A stretch of 64,000 bases of DNA from Micromonospora lupini str. Lupac 08 (GTDB taxonomy: Bacteria > Actinomycetota > Actinomycetes > Mycobacteriales > Micromonosporaceae). The DNA is taken from positions 2,384,001 to 2,448,000 of the forward strand of contig NZ_HF570108.1 in assembly GCF_000297395.2 (NCBI RefSeq), read 5' to 3'. Positions 53,511 to 61,202 of the stretch are shown one piece after another. A program made the translations under genes and the position numbers. Every line of letters starts with the position of its first letter. Within the stretch, counting starts at the first letter, position 1. The notes under the pieces were generated by a model that saw only the letters and a program-made list of their open reading frames with translations, searched no databases and was not told the DNA's origin.

Positions 53511-54344
53511 TCAGTAGGTGCCGTCGAGCTGGCCGCGCAGCTTGGTCAGCGCCCGGGCCAGTAGCCGGGAGACGTGCATCTGCGAGACGCCGATCTGGTC
53601 GGCGATCTGCGACTGGGTCAGGTTGCCGTAGAACCGCAGGGTGAGGATCTTCTGCTCCCGCTCGTCGAGCGTGGCAAGCGCGGGGCCGAGGGCGACCCGC
53701 AGCTCGGCCAGCTCGAACTCGTTGTCCTCGCCGCCGAGCATGTCACCCAGCTCGGTGGCCCGGTCGCCGTCGCCGGTCGGGGTGGACAGCGACACCGCGT
53801 TGTACGCGCGGGCGCCCTCCAGGCCCTCCAGGACCTCTTCCTCGGTGAGCTTGAGGTGGGCGGCGATGTCGGCGACCGTCGGCGAGCGGCCGAGGGTCTG
53901 CAGCAGCGAGCTGTTGGCGTCGGAGATCGCCAGCCGCAGCTCCTGGAGGCGACGCGGCACCCGGATGTCCCAGGTGCGGTCGCGGAAGTGCCGCTTGAGC
54001 TCGCCGATGATGGTGGGGATCGCGTAGCCGGCGAAGTCGACGCCGCGGGACGGGTCGAACTTGTCGATGGCCTTGATGAGGCCGACGGCGGCGGTCTGCG
54101 CCAGGTCGTCGGTCGGCTCGCCCCGCCCGCTGTAGCGGTGGGCGAGGTGGTTGGCCAGCGGCAGCCAGGCCTCGATCGCCCGGTCGCGCAGCGCGGCGCG
54201 CGACGGGTGGTTGGCGGGCAGCGCGGCCATGGCGTTGAGCAGGTCTGCGGCGCTGTCGGTGAGCGCCCGCGGGTCCAGCTTGGTGGTGCTCGTCTGCTCG
54301 GCAGCCGTGGTGCTCGCCTGCTCGGTGATCGTTGGCGCGGTCAT
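53511..54344 (-). CDS. RNA polymerase sigma factor, SigB/SigF/SigG type
   Basis: 277 residues, group 3 sigma-70 factor for stress or development. Region 2 is LAHRYSGRGEPTDDLAQTAAVGLIKAIDKFDPSRGVDFAGYAIPTIIGELKRHFRDRTW; region 3 runs VPRRLQELRLAI...GRSPTVADIAAHL; region 4 ends with the DNA-binding LTQSQIADQIGVSQMHVSRLL. ATG 54344 is fixed by GGGAGGA. No anti-sigma or anti-anti-sigma gene adjoins it, so its control is at a distance. A Thr/Ala-rich N-terminus of ~25 residues precedes region 2. Confidence 0.92.
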   Translation of the reverse strand: MTAPTITEQASTTAAEQTSTTKLDPRALTDSAADLLNAMAALPANHPSRAALRDRAIEAWLPLANHLAHRYSGRGEPTDDLAQTAAVGLIKAIDKFDPSRGVDFAGYAIPTIIGELKRHFRDRTWDIRVPRRLQELRLAISDANSSLLQTLGRSPTVADIAAHLKLTEEEVLEGLEGARAYNAVSLSTPTGDGDRATELGDMLGGEDNEFELAELRVALGPALATLDEREQKILTLRFYGNLTQSQIADQIGVSQMHVSRLLARALTKLRGQLDGTY

Positions 54345-54724
54345 GGGTGGTCCTCCCTGCACCTCGTCCGCGGACAAAAAGACGTGACGCTTTGGTTTAG
54401 CTTCGAATGAGCCGTTCGGGACTCACCTTAACCTGATCAGCTCCCGGAAATCTAGCCGAAAGGTTGATGTACTTAAGGTGTGTCGAGTGACAAAACGCCC
54501 CAAAGCCGGCGGCGATCGAGCAGGTTGTGAGGTCTCTTACCCGTTTGCCGGGCAATCCTGCGGCACCCGGTCATCCCGTTCGGCCCGACCGGTCGGTGTG
54601 CCACCCTCCGCCGACCGGTCAACATGAAATCCGACAATCGGGCAGCAGTGTCGACTATCCGTCGTTGTCCCGTCGGCGGGACCCGCCGTAGCGTCGCGGG
54701 GTAGACACCCGGTTCGGAGGCACC
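54345..54724. other. Intergenic region upstream of the sigma factor and ADC-like genes
   Basis: 380 bp without a gene, relatively AT-rich at 54370-54500. It carries CACCTTAA (54424-54431) and TTAAGGTG (54473-54480) as an inverted pair 41 bp apart, and on the minus strand TAGATT (54454-54449) as a possible -10 for the sigma gene. An autoregulated stress promoter is plausible, but I cannot match a specific consensus. Confidence 0.4.
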
Positions 54725-55480
54725 ATGCTCGATCCAGCCGCTCCCCAGCTCGTCGTGAACAGTCGCACGCTCTACTTCAGCTGGTTGCCGGCGGACCCGG
54801 ACGCGGTCGCCGCCCTGGTCCCCACCGGGCTGCGTCCCCGTGCCGACAGGCAGGTGTTCCTCAACCAGTACGTGGTCGAGGACGAGACGCAGACCTCCGG
54901 CTTCGGCGCCTACTCGCTGACGTACCTCGGCGTCTCACTCGCTGGCGTCGACGCGCCGGGCGGGCTCAACCCGGGCGGCTGGTGGACCCACTACGTGGCC
55001 TCCAGCCGGCTGGTCCGCGAGTACGCCACCGCGCGGGGCGCCCCGGCGCTCGCCGGCCGGACCAGGATCGACGTGAGCGGCGAGGCGCTGCTCTCCGAGA
55101 CCGAGGCGGAGGGGACGCCGCTGATCCGCGCCAGGTGTCGGGTGGGGGAGACCGGCCACGTGATCAGCAGCGGGCACCACCGCTACTTCACCTCCCGCGA
55201 CGGCCAACTGCTCAGCTCGGTCTACCCGTTCGTGGCCGAGCCGGTCGCGCCGTTCGAGATCGAGTCGGTGGAGTTCCTGCAACCCCGGCACCCCATGTAC
55301 GCGCTGCGCCCCGCCAACCCGCTGACCATCGGGTTCGGCTACTTCTCGCCGCGCTCCTCGTTCGCCTACCCGGGCGGGCTCACCGTGCACCCGGGCGCGG
55401 CCGGCCTGCCCGAGCCGGCCCGGCCGGTTCACCAGGTGCCGGCCAGCCTCGCGCGCAGCGGCCTGCCGTCGGGGTCGTAG
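54725..55480 (+). CDS. Acetoacetate decarboxylase-like protein
   Basis: 251 residues with an ADC-like beta fold: YFSWLPADPDAVAALVPTGLRPRADRQVFLNQYVV, TYLGVSLAG, a variable middle and a proline-rich tail. I cannot see the Schiff-base Lys of true acetoacetate decarboxylase, so catalysis is doubtful. SD GGAGG precedes ATG 54725. Its last 52 bp overlap, on the opposite strand, the 3' end of the phospholipase D gene. The product is probably a small-molecule-binding protein; confidence in the family is moderate. Confidence 0.55.
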   Translation: MLDPAAPQLVVNSRTLYFSWLPADPDAVAALVPTGLRPRADRQVFLNQYVVEDETQTSGFGAYSLTYLGVSLAGVDAPGGLNPGGWWTHYVASSRLVREYATARGAPALAGRTRIDVSGEALLSETEAEGTPLIRARCRVGETGHVISSGHHRYFTSRDGQLLSSVYPFVAEPVAPFEIESVEFLQPRHPMYALRPANPLTIGFGYFSPRSSFAYPGGLTVHPGAAGLPEPARPVHQVPASLARSGLPSGS

Positions 55481-57018
55481 ACCAGCCGGTACACCGGCGA
55501 CGCCCAGGCGCGGGTGTACCAGGGCAGCCGCTCGGGGCGGTGCGGGCGCAACCGGCCCGGCGGGCGGTCACCGACCTGGCCGCCGTCGTACCACAGTTGC
55601 AGCGCGTCGGCAGCGGCCGTGACGGCCGCGACGGCGTCCGCCGGGTCGAGCAGGTCGGCGTCGTCCGCGCCGTCCGGGTCCCGGTCCAGGTGCTCGCGCC
55701 AGAGCCGCAGCCGCAGGTCCCGGGCGAAGGTCCGCGCCCCGTCGCCCCGGCCCGCCGGGTCGGTGGGCGTCCGCTCGTCGCGCGTGTCGTCGAGCACCGC
55801 GCAGGACAGCTCGCTGTCGTGCGTCCAGGAGCGGCGGTTGAAGTTGTCGCTGCCGACGCTGGCCCAGACGTCGTCGACCACGCAGACCTTCGCGTGTACG
55901 TACACCGGGGTGCCGGCGTGGTTCTCCACGTCGAACACGTGCACCCGGTCCGGCGCGGCACGCTCGCACAGCGACAGCGCCTGCTCACGGCCGACCATGT
56001 TGGGTGGCAGGGCGAGCCGGCCGTCCACGTCCGGGTGCCGGGGCACCACGGCGACCAGGTGCAGCTCGGGATTCTCCCGCAGCGCCTGGGCGAACAGGTT
56101 GGCCACCTCGGTCGACCAGAGGTACTGGTCCTCCAGGTAGATGAGTCGGCGCGCGCGGTGGACCGCCTTGGTGTAGCCCCGGGCCACGGTCCGCTCGCCG
56201 TCGGGCGCGAAGGAGTAGCGCGGTCGGACGGCGGGGTAGGTGCGCAGCACCTGGATCTGGTGCGGCCCGCACTCGGGCGGGTCGGCGGGCTGCTCGGGCA
56301 GCGGGTCCGGCCGCAGGTCAGCGCCGCGCAGTCGGTCCCGCGCGTACGCCATCGGGTTCTCCGAGTCCAGCGGCATCGGGTCGGTCCAGCGCTCCCGGAA
56401 CACCGTGTCCAGCGCGCCGACGACCGGGCCGCGCAGCGCGAGCTGCACGTCGTGCCAGGGCGGATTCGAGCCGTACCGGCCGGACATCTGCACCGGCTGT
56501 GGGTCGCCGCCGTGCGCGGCGTCGTCGCGGCGGCTGTGGCACAGGTCGATCCCGCCGGCGAACGCGATGTCCCGCTCCGGGTTGCCCGGGTGCCGCAGCA
56601 CCACCAGCTTCTGGTGGTGCGAGCCGCCACGGCGGACCCGCTGGTCGAGCAGCACCTCGCCGCCGGCCGCGGAGACCGTCTCGCTGAGGTTGCGGTTCTC
56701 CGCCTCGCTGTAGGCCAGCGCGTCCAGGTGTGAGCGCCAGATCAGCCCCTTGACCACCACGCCGCGCTGCGCCGCCTGGGCGAAGAGCTGGGACACCGTG
56801 GGGCCGTCCGGGCGCAGTCGCTGGTCCGGGTCGCCCCGCCAGTCGGTGAAGAAGAGGTGGTCGCCGGCGGTCAGCGCCTCCACCTCGTCGACCAGCCGGT
56901 CGAAGTACGCCGCGCCGTGAATCAACGGCTCGGCGAGGTTTCCGGTGGTCCAGACGGGTAACCCAGAGACCGGGTTGGCGCGTTCCTGCGCGGTGAGGAA
57001 CCAGTCCTGTAACGGCAC
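55429..57018 (-). CDS. Phospholipase D-like protein
   Basis: 529 residues with two HxK motifs: SHHQKLVVLRHPGNPERD near residue 168 and VYVHAKVCVVDDVWASVGSDNFNRRSW near 380, both followed by the expected GG(I/S)D-type and GSDNFNRRS segments. This is the full dimeric active site of PLD, cutting phosphodiesters. No signal peptide, so cytosolic. GTG 57018 (VPLQDWFLTAQERANP) has a G-rich SD; the open frame above it (to 57330) is Ser/Arg-rich noise crossing the divergent gene. It converges with and overlaps the ADC-like gene. Confidence 0.88.
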   Translation of the reverse strand: MPLQDWFLTAQERANPVSGLPVWTTGNLAEPLIHGAAYFDRLVDEVEALTAGDHLFFTDWRGDPDQRLRPDGPTVSQLFAQAAQRGVVVKGLIWRSHLDALAYSEAENRNLSETVSAAGGEVLLDQRVRRGGSHHQKLVVLRHPGNPERDIAFAGGIDLCHSRRDDAAHGGDPQPVQMSGRYGSNPPWHDVQLALRGPVVGALDTVFRERWTDPMPLDSENPMAYARDRLRGADLRPDPLPEQPADPPECGPHQIQVLRTYPAVRPRYSFAPDGERTVARGYTKAVHRARRLIYLEDQYLWSTEVANLFAQALRENPELHLVAVVPRHPDVDGRLALPPNMVGREQALSLCERAAPDRVHVFDVENHAGTPVYVHAKVCVVDDVWASVGSDNFNRRSWTHDSELSCAVLDDTRDERTPTDPAGRGDGARTFARDLRLRLWREHLDRDPDGADDADLLDPADAVAAVTAAADALQLWYDGGQVGDRPPGRLRPHRPERLPWYTRAWASPVYRLVYDPDGRPLRARLAGTW

Positions 57019-57160
57019 GTCCAGCCCCCCGGAGGTCGACAACGTCCTCACGGTAGGACCCCGGACGCGGGTCCGCATGCCAGGTCGGCCGACCGGTGAC
57101 CTGGATGACGCCAGCGCCACGTGCGACAGACGACGCGACAACAGCCGAGGAGGCCACACC

Positions 57161-57289
57161 ATGCCCCGCGACACAACGAATCCCGTGACCGAGTACCGCG
57201 AGCCGGCGGTGGAGAGCGAACGGGGTGCGCTGGTAGCGGTGTTGCTGATGGTGATTCTGGGCGTCGCCGGGATTTTCGCGGTCTCCTGA
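57161..57289 (+). CDS. 42-residue single-helix membrane protein
   Basis: A strong SD (CGAGGAGG) stands 7 nt before ATG 57161. The product has a polar N-terminus (MPRDTTNPVTEYREPAVESE) and a C-terminal helix RGALVAVLLMVILGVAGIF ending AVS. It is divergent from the PLD gene and its stop is built into a terminator stem. No function known; small hydrophobic peptides of this size may bind a membrane complex. Confidence 0.7.
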   Translation: MPRDTTNPVTEYREPAVESERGALVAVLLMVILGVAGIFAVS

Positions 57290-57337
57290 GATCGGTGCCG
57301 GCACCCCCTGACGAACGGGGGCGCCGGCACCGATCTC
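57288..57337. terminator. Bidirectional hairpin after the 42-residue gene and pirin
   Basis: GAGATCGGTGCCGG + CCCCC and GGGGG + CCGGCACCGATCTC with a 2-nt internal mismatch and an 8-nt loop. The stem starts inside the TGA of the small gene and ends 15 bp before the pirin stop. Confidence 0.88.
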
Positions 57338-57352
57338 AGCGGTCGACCGGGG

Positions 57353-58339
57353 TCAGGGGCGCGGGCCCTGGCCGTCGGTGTGCGGCACCCGCTCGGTGGG
57401 GATGACGCCGAGTCGGCCGGCCTTGAAGTCCTCGAACGCCTGGAGCAGCTCGTCGCGGGTGTTCATCACGAACGGGCCGTACTGCGCCACCGGCTCCCGG
57501 ATGGGCTGACCACCCATGATGTAGAGGTCCAGCGCCGGGGTGTTGCCGTCCTGCGCGGCGTCCGCGGCGAAGCGCAGCGCGTCGCCCGGACCGTGCACCG
57601 CGAGCTGACCGGTGCGCACCGGCCGACGCTCGACGCCGACGGTGCCGCGCCCGCCCAGCACGTACACCAGGGCGTTGAACTCGGGCTGCCACGGCAGGTC
57701 GACCTCAGCGCCCGGCTGCACGGTGACGTGGGTGATGGTGATCGGCGTGAAGGTCGACCCCGGGCCGCGGTGCCCGGCGATCTCACCGGCGATCACCCGG
57801 ACCAGCGCGCCGCCGTCCGGCGTGGTGAGCAGCGCCGACTCGCCGCCGCGGATGTCCTGGTAGCGGGGCGGGTTCATCTTGGCCGAGCGGGGCAGGTTGA
57901 CCCAGAGCTGCGTGCCGTGGAAGAGCCCGCCGCTGACCACGAGGTGCTCCGGCGGGGCCTCGATGTGCAGGAGGCCGCTGCCGGCCGTCATCCACTGGGT
58001 GTCGCCGTCGGTGATGGTCCCGCCGCCGCCCTGGGAGTCCTGGTGGTCGAAGATGCCGTCGATGATGTACGTGACGGTCTCGAAGCCGCGGTGCGGGTGC
58101 CACGGGGTGCCCTTGGGCTCGCCCGGCGCGTAGTCCACCTCGCCCATCTGGTCGAGGTGGATGAACGGGTCCAGGTCGGCCGTCGACACCCCGGCGAAGG
58201 CCCGGCGGACGGGGAAGCCCTCCCCCTCGAAGCCGCTGGGCGCGGTGGTCACCGTGCGAACCTTGCGGAAGGTGGTGGACTCGTCGAGCTTGGGCAGGCG
58301 GGGCAGGACGAGGACGTTGTCAACGGTGATCGCGGGCAT
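57353..58339 (-). CDS. Pirin family protein
   Basis: 328 residues, bicupin. The N-terminal metal site is PWHPHRGFETVTYIIDG plus HIEAPPEH, giving His, His, His and Glu ligands for Fe. The C-terminal cupin (NALVYVLGGRGTVGVE) is intact. The start block FRKVRTVTTAPSG and DPFIHLDQMG are typical. Pirins act as quercetinases or transcription cofactors. GGAGCC precedes ATG 58339. It follows the MarR gene by 11 bp, so both share the MarR-controlled promoter. Confidence 0.93.
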   Translation of the reverse strand: MPAITVDNVLVLPRLPKLDESTTFRKVRTVTTAPSGFEGEGFPVRRAFAGVSTADLDPFIHLDQMGEVDYAPGEPKGTPWHPHRGFETVTYIIDGIFDHQDSQGGGGTITDGDTQWMTAGSGLLHIEAPPEHLVVSGGLFHGTQLWVNLPRSAKMNPPRYQDIRGGESALLTTPDGGALVRVIAGEIAGHRGPGSTFTPITITHVTVQPGAEVDLPWQPEFNALVYVLGGRGTVGVERRPVRTGQLAVHGPGDALRFAADAAQDGNTPALDLYIMGGQPIREPVAQYGPFVMNTRDELLQAFEDFKAGRLGVIPTERVPHTDGQGPRP

Positions 58340-58350
58340 CGGGAGGCTCC

Positions 58351-58836
58351 TTAACTCGTGGCATGGCTCGACGTGGTCCGGGCCGCCCGCAGGCGGGTGC
58401 CGAGCCGGTCGAAGACCCGGGTGAGGCAGGCGACCTCGGCGTCGTCGAGGTCGTCCATCAGGTGGGTACGCACCGACGCCAGATGGTGGGGTGCGGCTTC
58501 GGACAGGGTGAGCAGCCCGGCGGCGGTGAGCACGGCCTCGCTGCCGCGTCGGTCGTCCGGGCAGGCCTCCTTGCTGACCAGTCCGCGCCGCTGCATGGAG
58601 GAGATCTGGTACGTGAGGCGGCTGGGTGAGAAGACCAGCCGGCCGGCCAGCTCGCCCATCCGCAGTCGTTGCCCCGGTGCCTCGGAGAGCAGGACCAGCA
58701 CGTGGTAGTCGGCGAAGCTGAGGTCGCTGTCGGCGCGCAGGTCGTCTTCCAGCTGGGTGAACAGGCGCTGGCTGGCCTCGATGTAGGCGCGCCAGGCGGC
58801 CGCTCGGGTGCTGTCCAGGCTCTCTGTCACGTCCAT
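58351..58836 (-). CDS. MarR family transcriptional regulator
   Basis: 161 residues, dimeric winged helix. LSFADYHVLVLLSEAPGQRLRMGELAGRLVFSPSRLTYQISSMQRRGLVSKEACPDDRRG contains the recognition helix and the wing DDRRG. It probably represses itself and pirin, with phenolic or oxidative ligands as inducers. A 13-bp-arm palindrome starts 7 bp upstream of the ATG at 58836. Confidence 0.93.
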   Translation of the reverse strand: MDVTESLDSTRAAAWRAYIEASQRLFTQLEDDLRADSDLSFADYHVLVLLSEAPGQRLRMGELAGRLVFSPSRLTYQISSMQRRGLVSKEACPDDRRGSEAVLTAAGLLTLSEAAPHHLASVRTHLMDDLDDAEVACLTRVFDRLGTRLRAARTTSSHATS

Positions 58837-58842
58837 GACACT

Positions 58843-58870
58843 AGCACTAGTTAAAAATTTAACTAGTGCT
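58843..58870. promoter_or_regulatory. MarR operator palindrome
   Basis: AGCACTAGTTAAA, 2 nt, TTTAACTAGTGCT: 13-bp perfect arms, AT-rich in a GC-rich setting, directly upstream of the marR ATG. This is the natural target of the MarR protein. Confidence 0.8.
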
Positions 58871-58987
58871 GCTGAGAGTCGTGTGCATCACGTCTGTCCC
58901 GTTGTCTGCTTGGTTCTTCCAGCTTTGAAGGAAGCTCGGGAAATTCGGGAGGCGGCGCCGGTGTGGTGTGTGCCAGACTCCGGCCTC

Positions 58988-59521
58988 GTGGAACACGTGG
59001 AACTCGCCGCCGCCGACCTGCGCCTGCGCCCCTGGCGGGAGGCGGACGCCCCGGCGGTGCGCGACGCCCTGAACGACCCCGCCATCGCCCAGTGGAACCC
59101 CCAGGGCGGCGGCCCGATCGACGACCAGGCCGCCCTGCTCTGGGTGCGCCGCCGGGGCGACTGGTCGGGCGGCGACCACGCCTCCCTGGCCGTTGTCGAC
59201 GCCGCCGAGGGGAAACTGCTCGGCTCGGTGTCGCTGCACCACATCCACCACGGCGACGCCTCCATCGGCTACTGGACGATGCCGGCGGCACGCGGGCGCG
59301 GGGTGGCCACGCGGGCCGTCCTCCGGCTCACCGACTGGGCCTTCGGCGACCTGCGGCTGCACCGGGTGGAGCTGTGCCACGCGGTGGCCAATCCGGCGTC
59401 CTGCCGGGTCGCCGACCGGGCCGGCTACCTTGCCGAGGGGACGTTGCGCGAGTCGTACCGGTACGGCGACGGCCGCCGCTACGACGACCACCTGCACGCC
59501 CGCCTGGCCACCGACCGCTGA
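58988..59521 (+). CDS. GNAT family acetyltransferase (RimJ/RimL type)
   Basis: 177 residues from GTG 58988. LRLRPWREADAPAVRDALNDPAI opens the fold. Motif A is IGYWTMPAARGRGVATRAVLRLTDWAF and motif B LHRVELCHAVANPASCRVADRAGYLAEGTLRES. RimJ/RimL proteins acetylate ribosomal protein N-termini or small amines. CAGACT ends 8 nt before the start, which fits a leaderless message. It is divergent from the MarR gene. Confidence 0.88.
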   Translation: MEHVELAAADLRLRPWREADAPAVRDALNDPAIAQWNPQGGGPIDDQAALLWVRRRGDWSGGDHASLAVVDAAEGKLLGSVSLHHIHHGDASIGYWTMPAARGRGVATRAVLRLTDWAFGDLRLHRVELCHAVANPASCRVADRAGYLAEGTLRESYRYGDGRRYDDHLHARLATDR

Positions 59522-59598
59522 GCCGGCGGGCCTTCAGTGCCCCCGCGAGCGCCTGTAGAGCTGCCCCAGACGTGGGGCGGGCCGGCCGACTGGACCCG

Positions 59599-60087
59599 TT
59601 ACTCGGTGACCCTGCGCAGGAACGCGGCGAGATGGCCGCTGGTGCGGTCGATCTTCTCGGCCAGGGTGATGGTCTCGTCGAGCCGCCGCCCGGCGGCCTT
59701 CTTGCCTCGCAGGTAGAGCGAGCAGGCGAGGTCGGAGCAGACGTACGCGCCCACGGTGTTGCCCTGCCGACCGTCCGGGCCGGCCTTGCGCGCCGTCATC
59801 AACGAGACGCCGTCGCCGGTGTGGGTGGTCAGGCAGAACGAGCACATGCTGCGCCGGACCCGCCCGGTCTGCTGGGGCGCGACCCGCAGCGCGACGCCGA
59901 CGAGCCCGTCCTCGGCCTCGGCGACCAGGTACGCCCGCTGCGGCGCGGCGGGGTCCCGCCAGCCGAGGAAGTCGAGGTCGTCCCAGGGGCGAAATTCAAG
60001 ATCATTCGGTACGGCCAGCCGCTTGGTCTCGCCCTGTGTGAGGTTGACGAAGGACGCGCGGATGACGGATTCGGTGAGGACCAACAT
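59599..60087 (-). CDS. FBP domain protein (FusB-like EF-G-binding)
   Basis: 162 residues. The FBP (FusB/fibronectin-binding) domain has a treble-clef zinc site: CSFCLTTH and CSDLACSLYLRG. The core SVIRASFVNLTQGETKRLAVP and LDFLGWRDPAAPQRAYLV match. Some FusB-type proteins bind EF-G and free it from fusidic-acid-stalled ribosomes; a resistance role here is an inference. ATG 60087. It is divergent from the TetR gene over 60 bp that hold a palindrome. Confidence 0.85.
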   Translation of the reverse strand: MLVLTESVIRASFVNLTQGETKRLAVPNDLEFRPWDDLDFLGWRDPAAPQRAYLVAEAEDGLVGVALRVAPQQTGRVRRSMCSFCLTTHTGDGVSLMTARKAGPDGRQGNTVGAYVCSDLACSLYLRGKKAAGRRLDETITLAEKIDRTSGHLAAFLRRVTE

Positions 60088-60095
60088 AGGTAGTA

Positions 60096-60112
60096 GCCTA
60101 GCTCTCCTAGGC
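60096..60112. promoter_or_regulatory. Operator-like palindrome between FBP and TetR genes
   Basis: GCCTAG, 5 nt, CTAGGC. It lies 9 bp above the FBP ATG and 36 bp before the TetR start, in the right place to control both. Its length and spacing fit a TetR dimer. Confidence 0.55.
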
Positions 60113-60147
60113 AAACGATTACCAAGACTAGATTTGGGGTGTGTGGA

Positions 60148-60717
60148 GTGGCACGTGCGGGGCTCACCGCCGAACGACTGACCCAGGCGGCCGCCGACCT
60201 GGCCGACGAGGTGGGCGTCGAGAACGTCACCGTCGCGGCGCTCGCGCGGCAGTTCGGGGTCAAGGACGCCAGCCTGTACTTCCACCTGCGCAACGCCCAC
60301 GACCTGCGGGTCAGGATCGCCCTGCTGGCCCTCGCCGAGCTGGCCGACCGGGTCGCCGAGGCGCTCGCCGGCCGGGCCGGCAAGGACGCGCTCGTCGCCT
60401 TCGCCAACGCGTACCGGGACTACGCGCGCCGGCACCCGGGCCGCTATGCCGCCATGCAGATCGACCTCGACCCGGAGACGGCCGCCGCCAGCGCCGGCAT
60501 CCGGCACGCCGAGATGACCCGGGCGATCCTGCGCGGCTACCGGCTCTCCGAGCCGGACCAGACCGACGCCGTCCGGATGATGCACAGCACGTTCCACGGC
60601 TTCGTGAGCCTGGAGCGGACCGGCGGGTTCCGCCACACGCCGCGTCCGACCGACGAATCCTGGGCCCGCGCCCTCGACGCTCTCGACGCCGTCCTGAGCA
60701 ACTGGCCGTCGCGGTGA
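60148..60717 (+). CDS. TetR family transcriptional regulator
   Basis: 189 residues. The N-terminal helix-turn-helix is LTAERLTQAAADLADEVGVENVTVAALARQFGVKDASLYFHLRNAHDLRVRI. The C-terminal WHG/TetR_C-like domain has HPGRYAAMQIDLDPE and MHSTFHGFVSLERTGGF. GTG 60148 has GGGG 9 nt upstream; GTG 60139 is a possible earlier start. It probably represses itself and the divergent FBP gene. Confidence 0.9.
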   Translation: MARAGLTAERLTQAAADLADEVGVENVTVAALARQFGVKDASLYFHLRNAHDLRVRIALLALAELADRVAEALAGRAGKDALVAFANAYRDYARRHPGRYAAMQIDLDPETAAASAGIRHAEMTRAILRGYRLSEPDQTDAVRMMHSTFHGFVSLERTGGFRHTPRPTDESWARALDALDAVLSNWPSR

Positions 60718-60785
60718 CGGCCGGGCGGGCAGGGCTGCACTGCCCTGCTTGCCCGGCCCGCACCGCACTGCGACGCCGCCCCAGG

Positions 60786-61202
60786 TCAGGGCGTCGAGGG
60801 CGACGCGACGTTCACCAGCCAGTCGGTTCCGAACCTGTCGGTGCACCTGCCGTACCGGGCGCCCCAGGGCGATCGCGCGAACGGGACGGTGACGGCGCCG
60901 TCCGCGCAGAGCCGCTTCCAGTACCCGGTGAGTTCCGTTTCGTCATCACCGCCCAACGTGATCGACTGCGTGCCACCGGCACCGTGGTCGCCCGGCGTCC
61001 GGTCCGAGCCCATCAACACGATCCCGGACGCACCCCTGAGCACCACGTGCGCGACCAGGCTGTCGGTCGCCGCGTCGGTGGGTCCGTGCAGATCGCCGAA
61101 CGTGGTGATCTGGAGGCTGCCGCCGAACACCGACTGGTAGAACCCCATCGCCTCGCGGGCGTTGCCGTCGAAGCTGAGATACGGGCTGACCCGGGCGGTC
61201 AT
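60786..61202 (-). CDS. VOC family protein (PhnB-like)
   Basis: 138 residues, glyoxalase/bleomycin-resistance fold of the PhnB type: RVSPYLSFDGNAREAMGFYQSVFGGSLQITTFGD, HVVLRGASGIVLMGSD, LTGYWKRLCADGAVTVPF, and WGARYGRCTDRFGTDWLVNVA. Substrate unknown. ATG 61202 overlaps the stop of the upstream ABC-like gene (ATGA), so the two are coupled. Confidence 0.9.
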   Translation of the reverse strand: MTARVSPYLSFDGNAREAMGFYQSVFGGSLQITTFGDLHGPTDAATDSLVAHVVLRGASGIVLMGSDRTPGDHGAGGTQSITLGGDDETELTGYWKRLCADGAVTVPFARSPWGARYGRCTDRFGTDWLVNVASPSTP

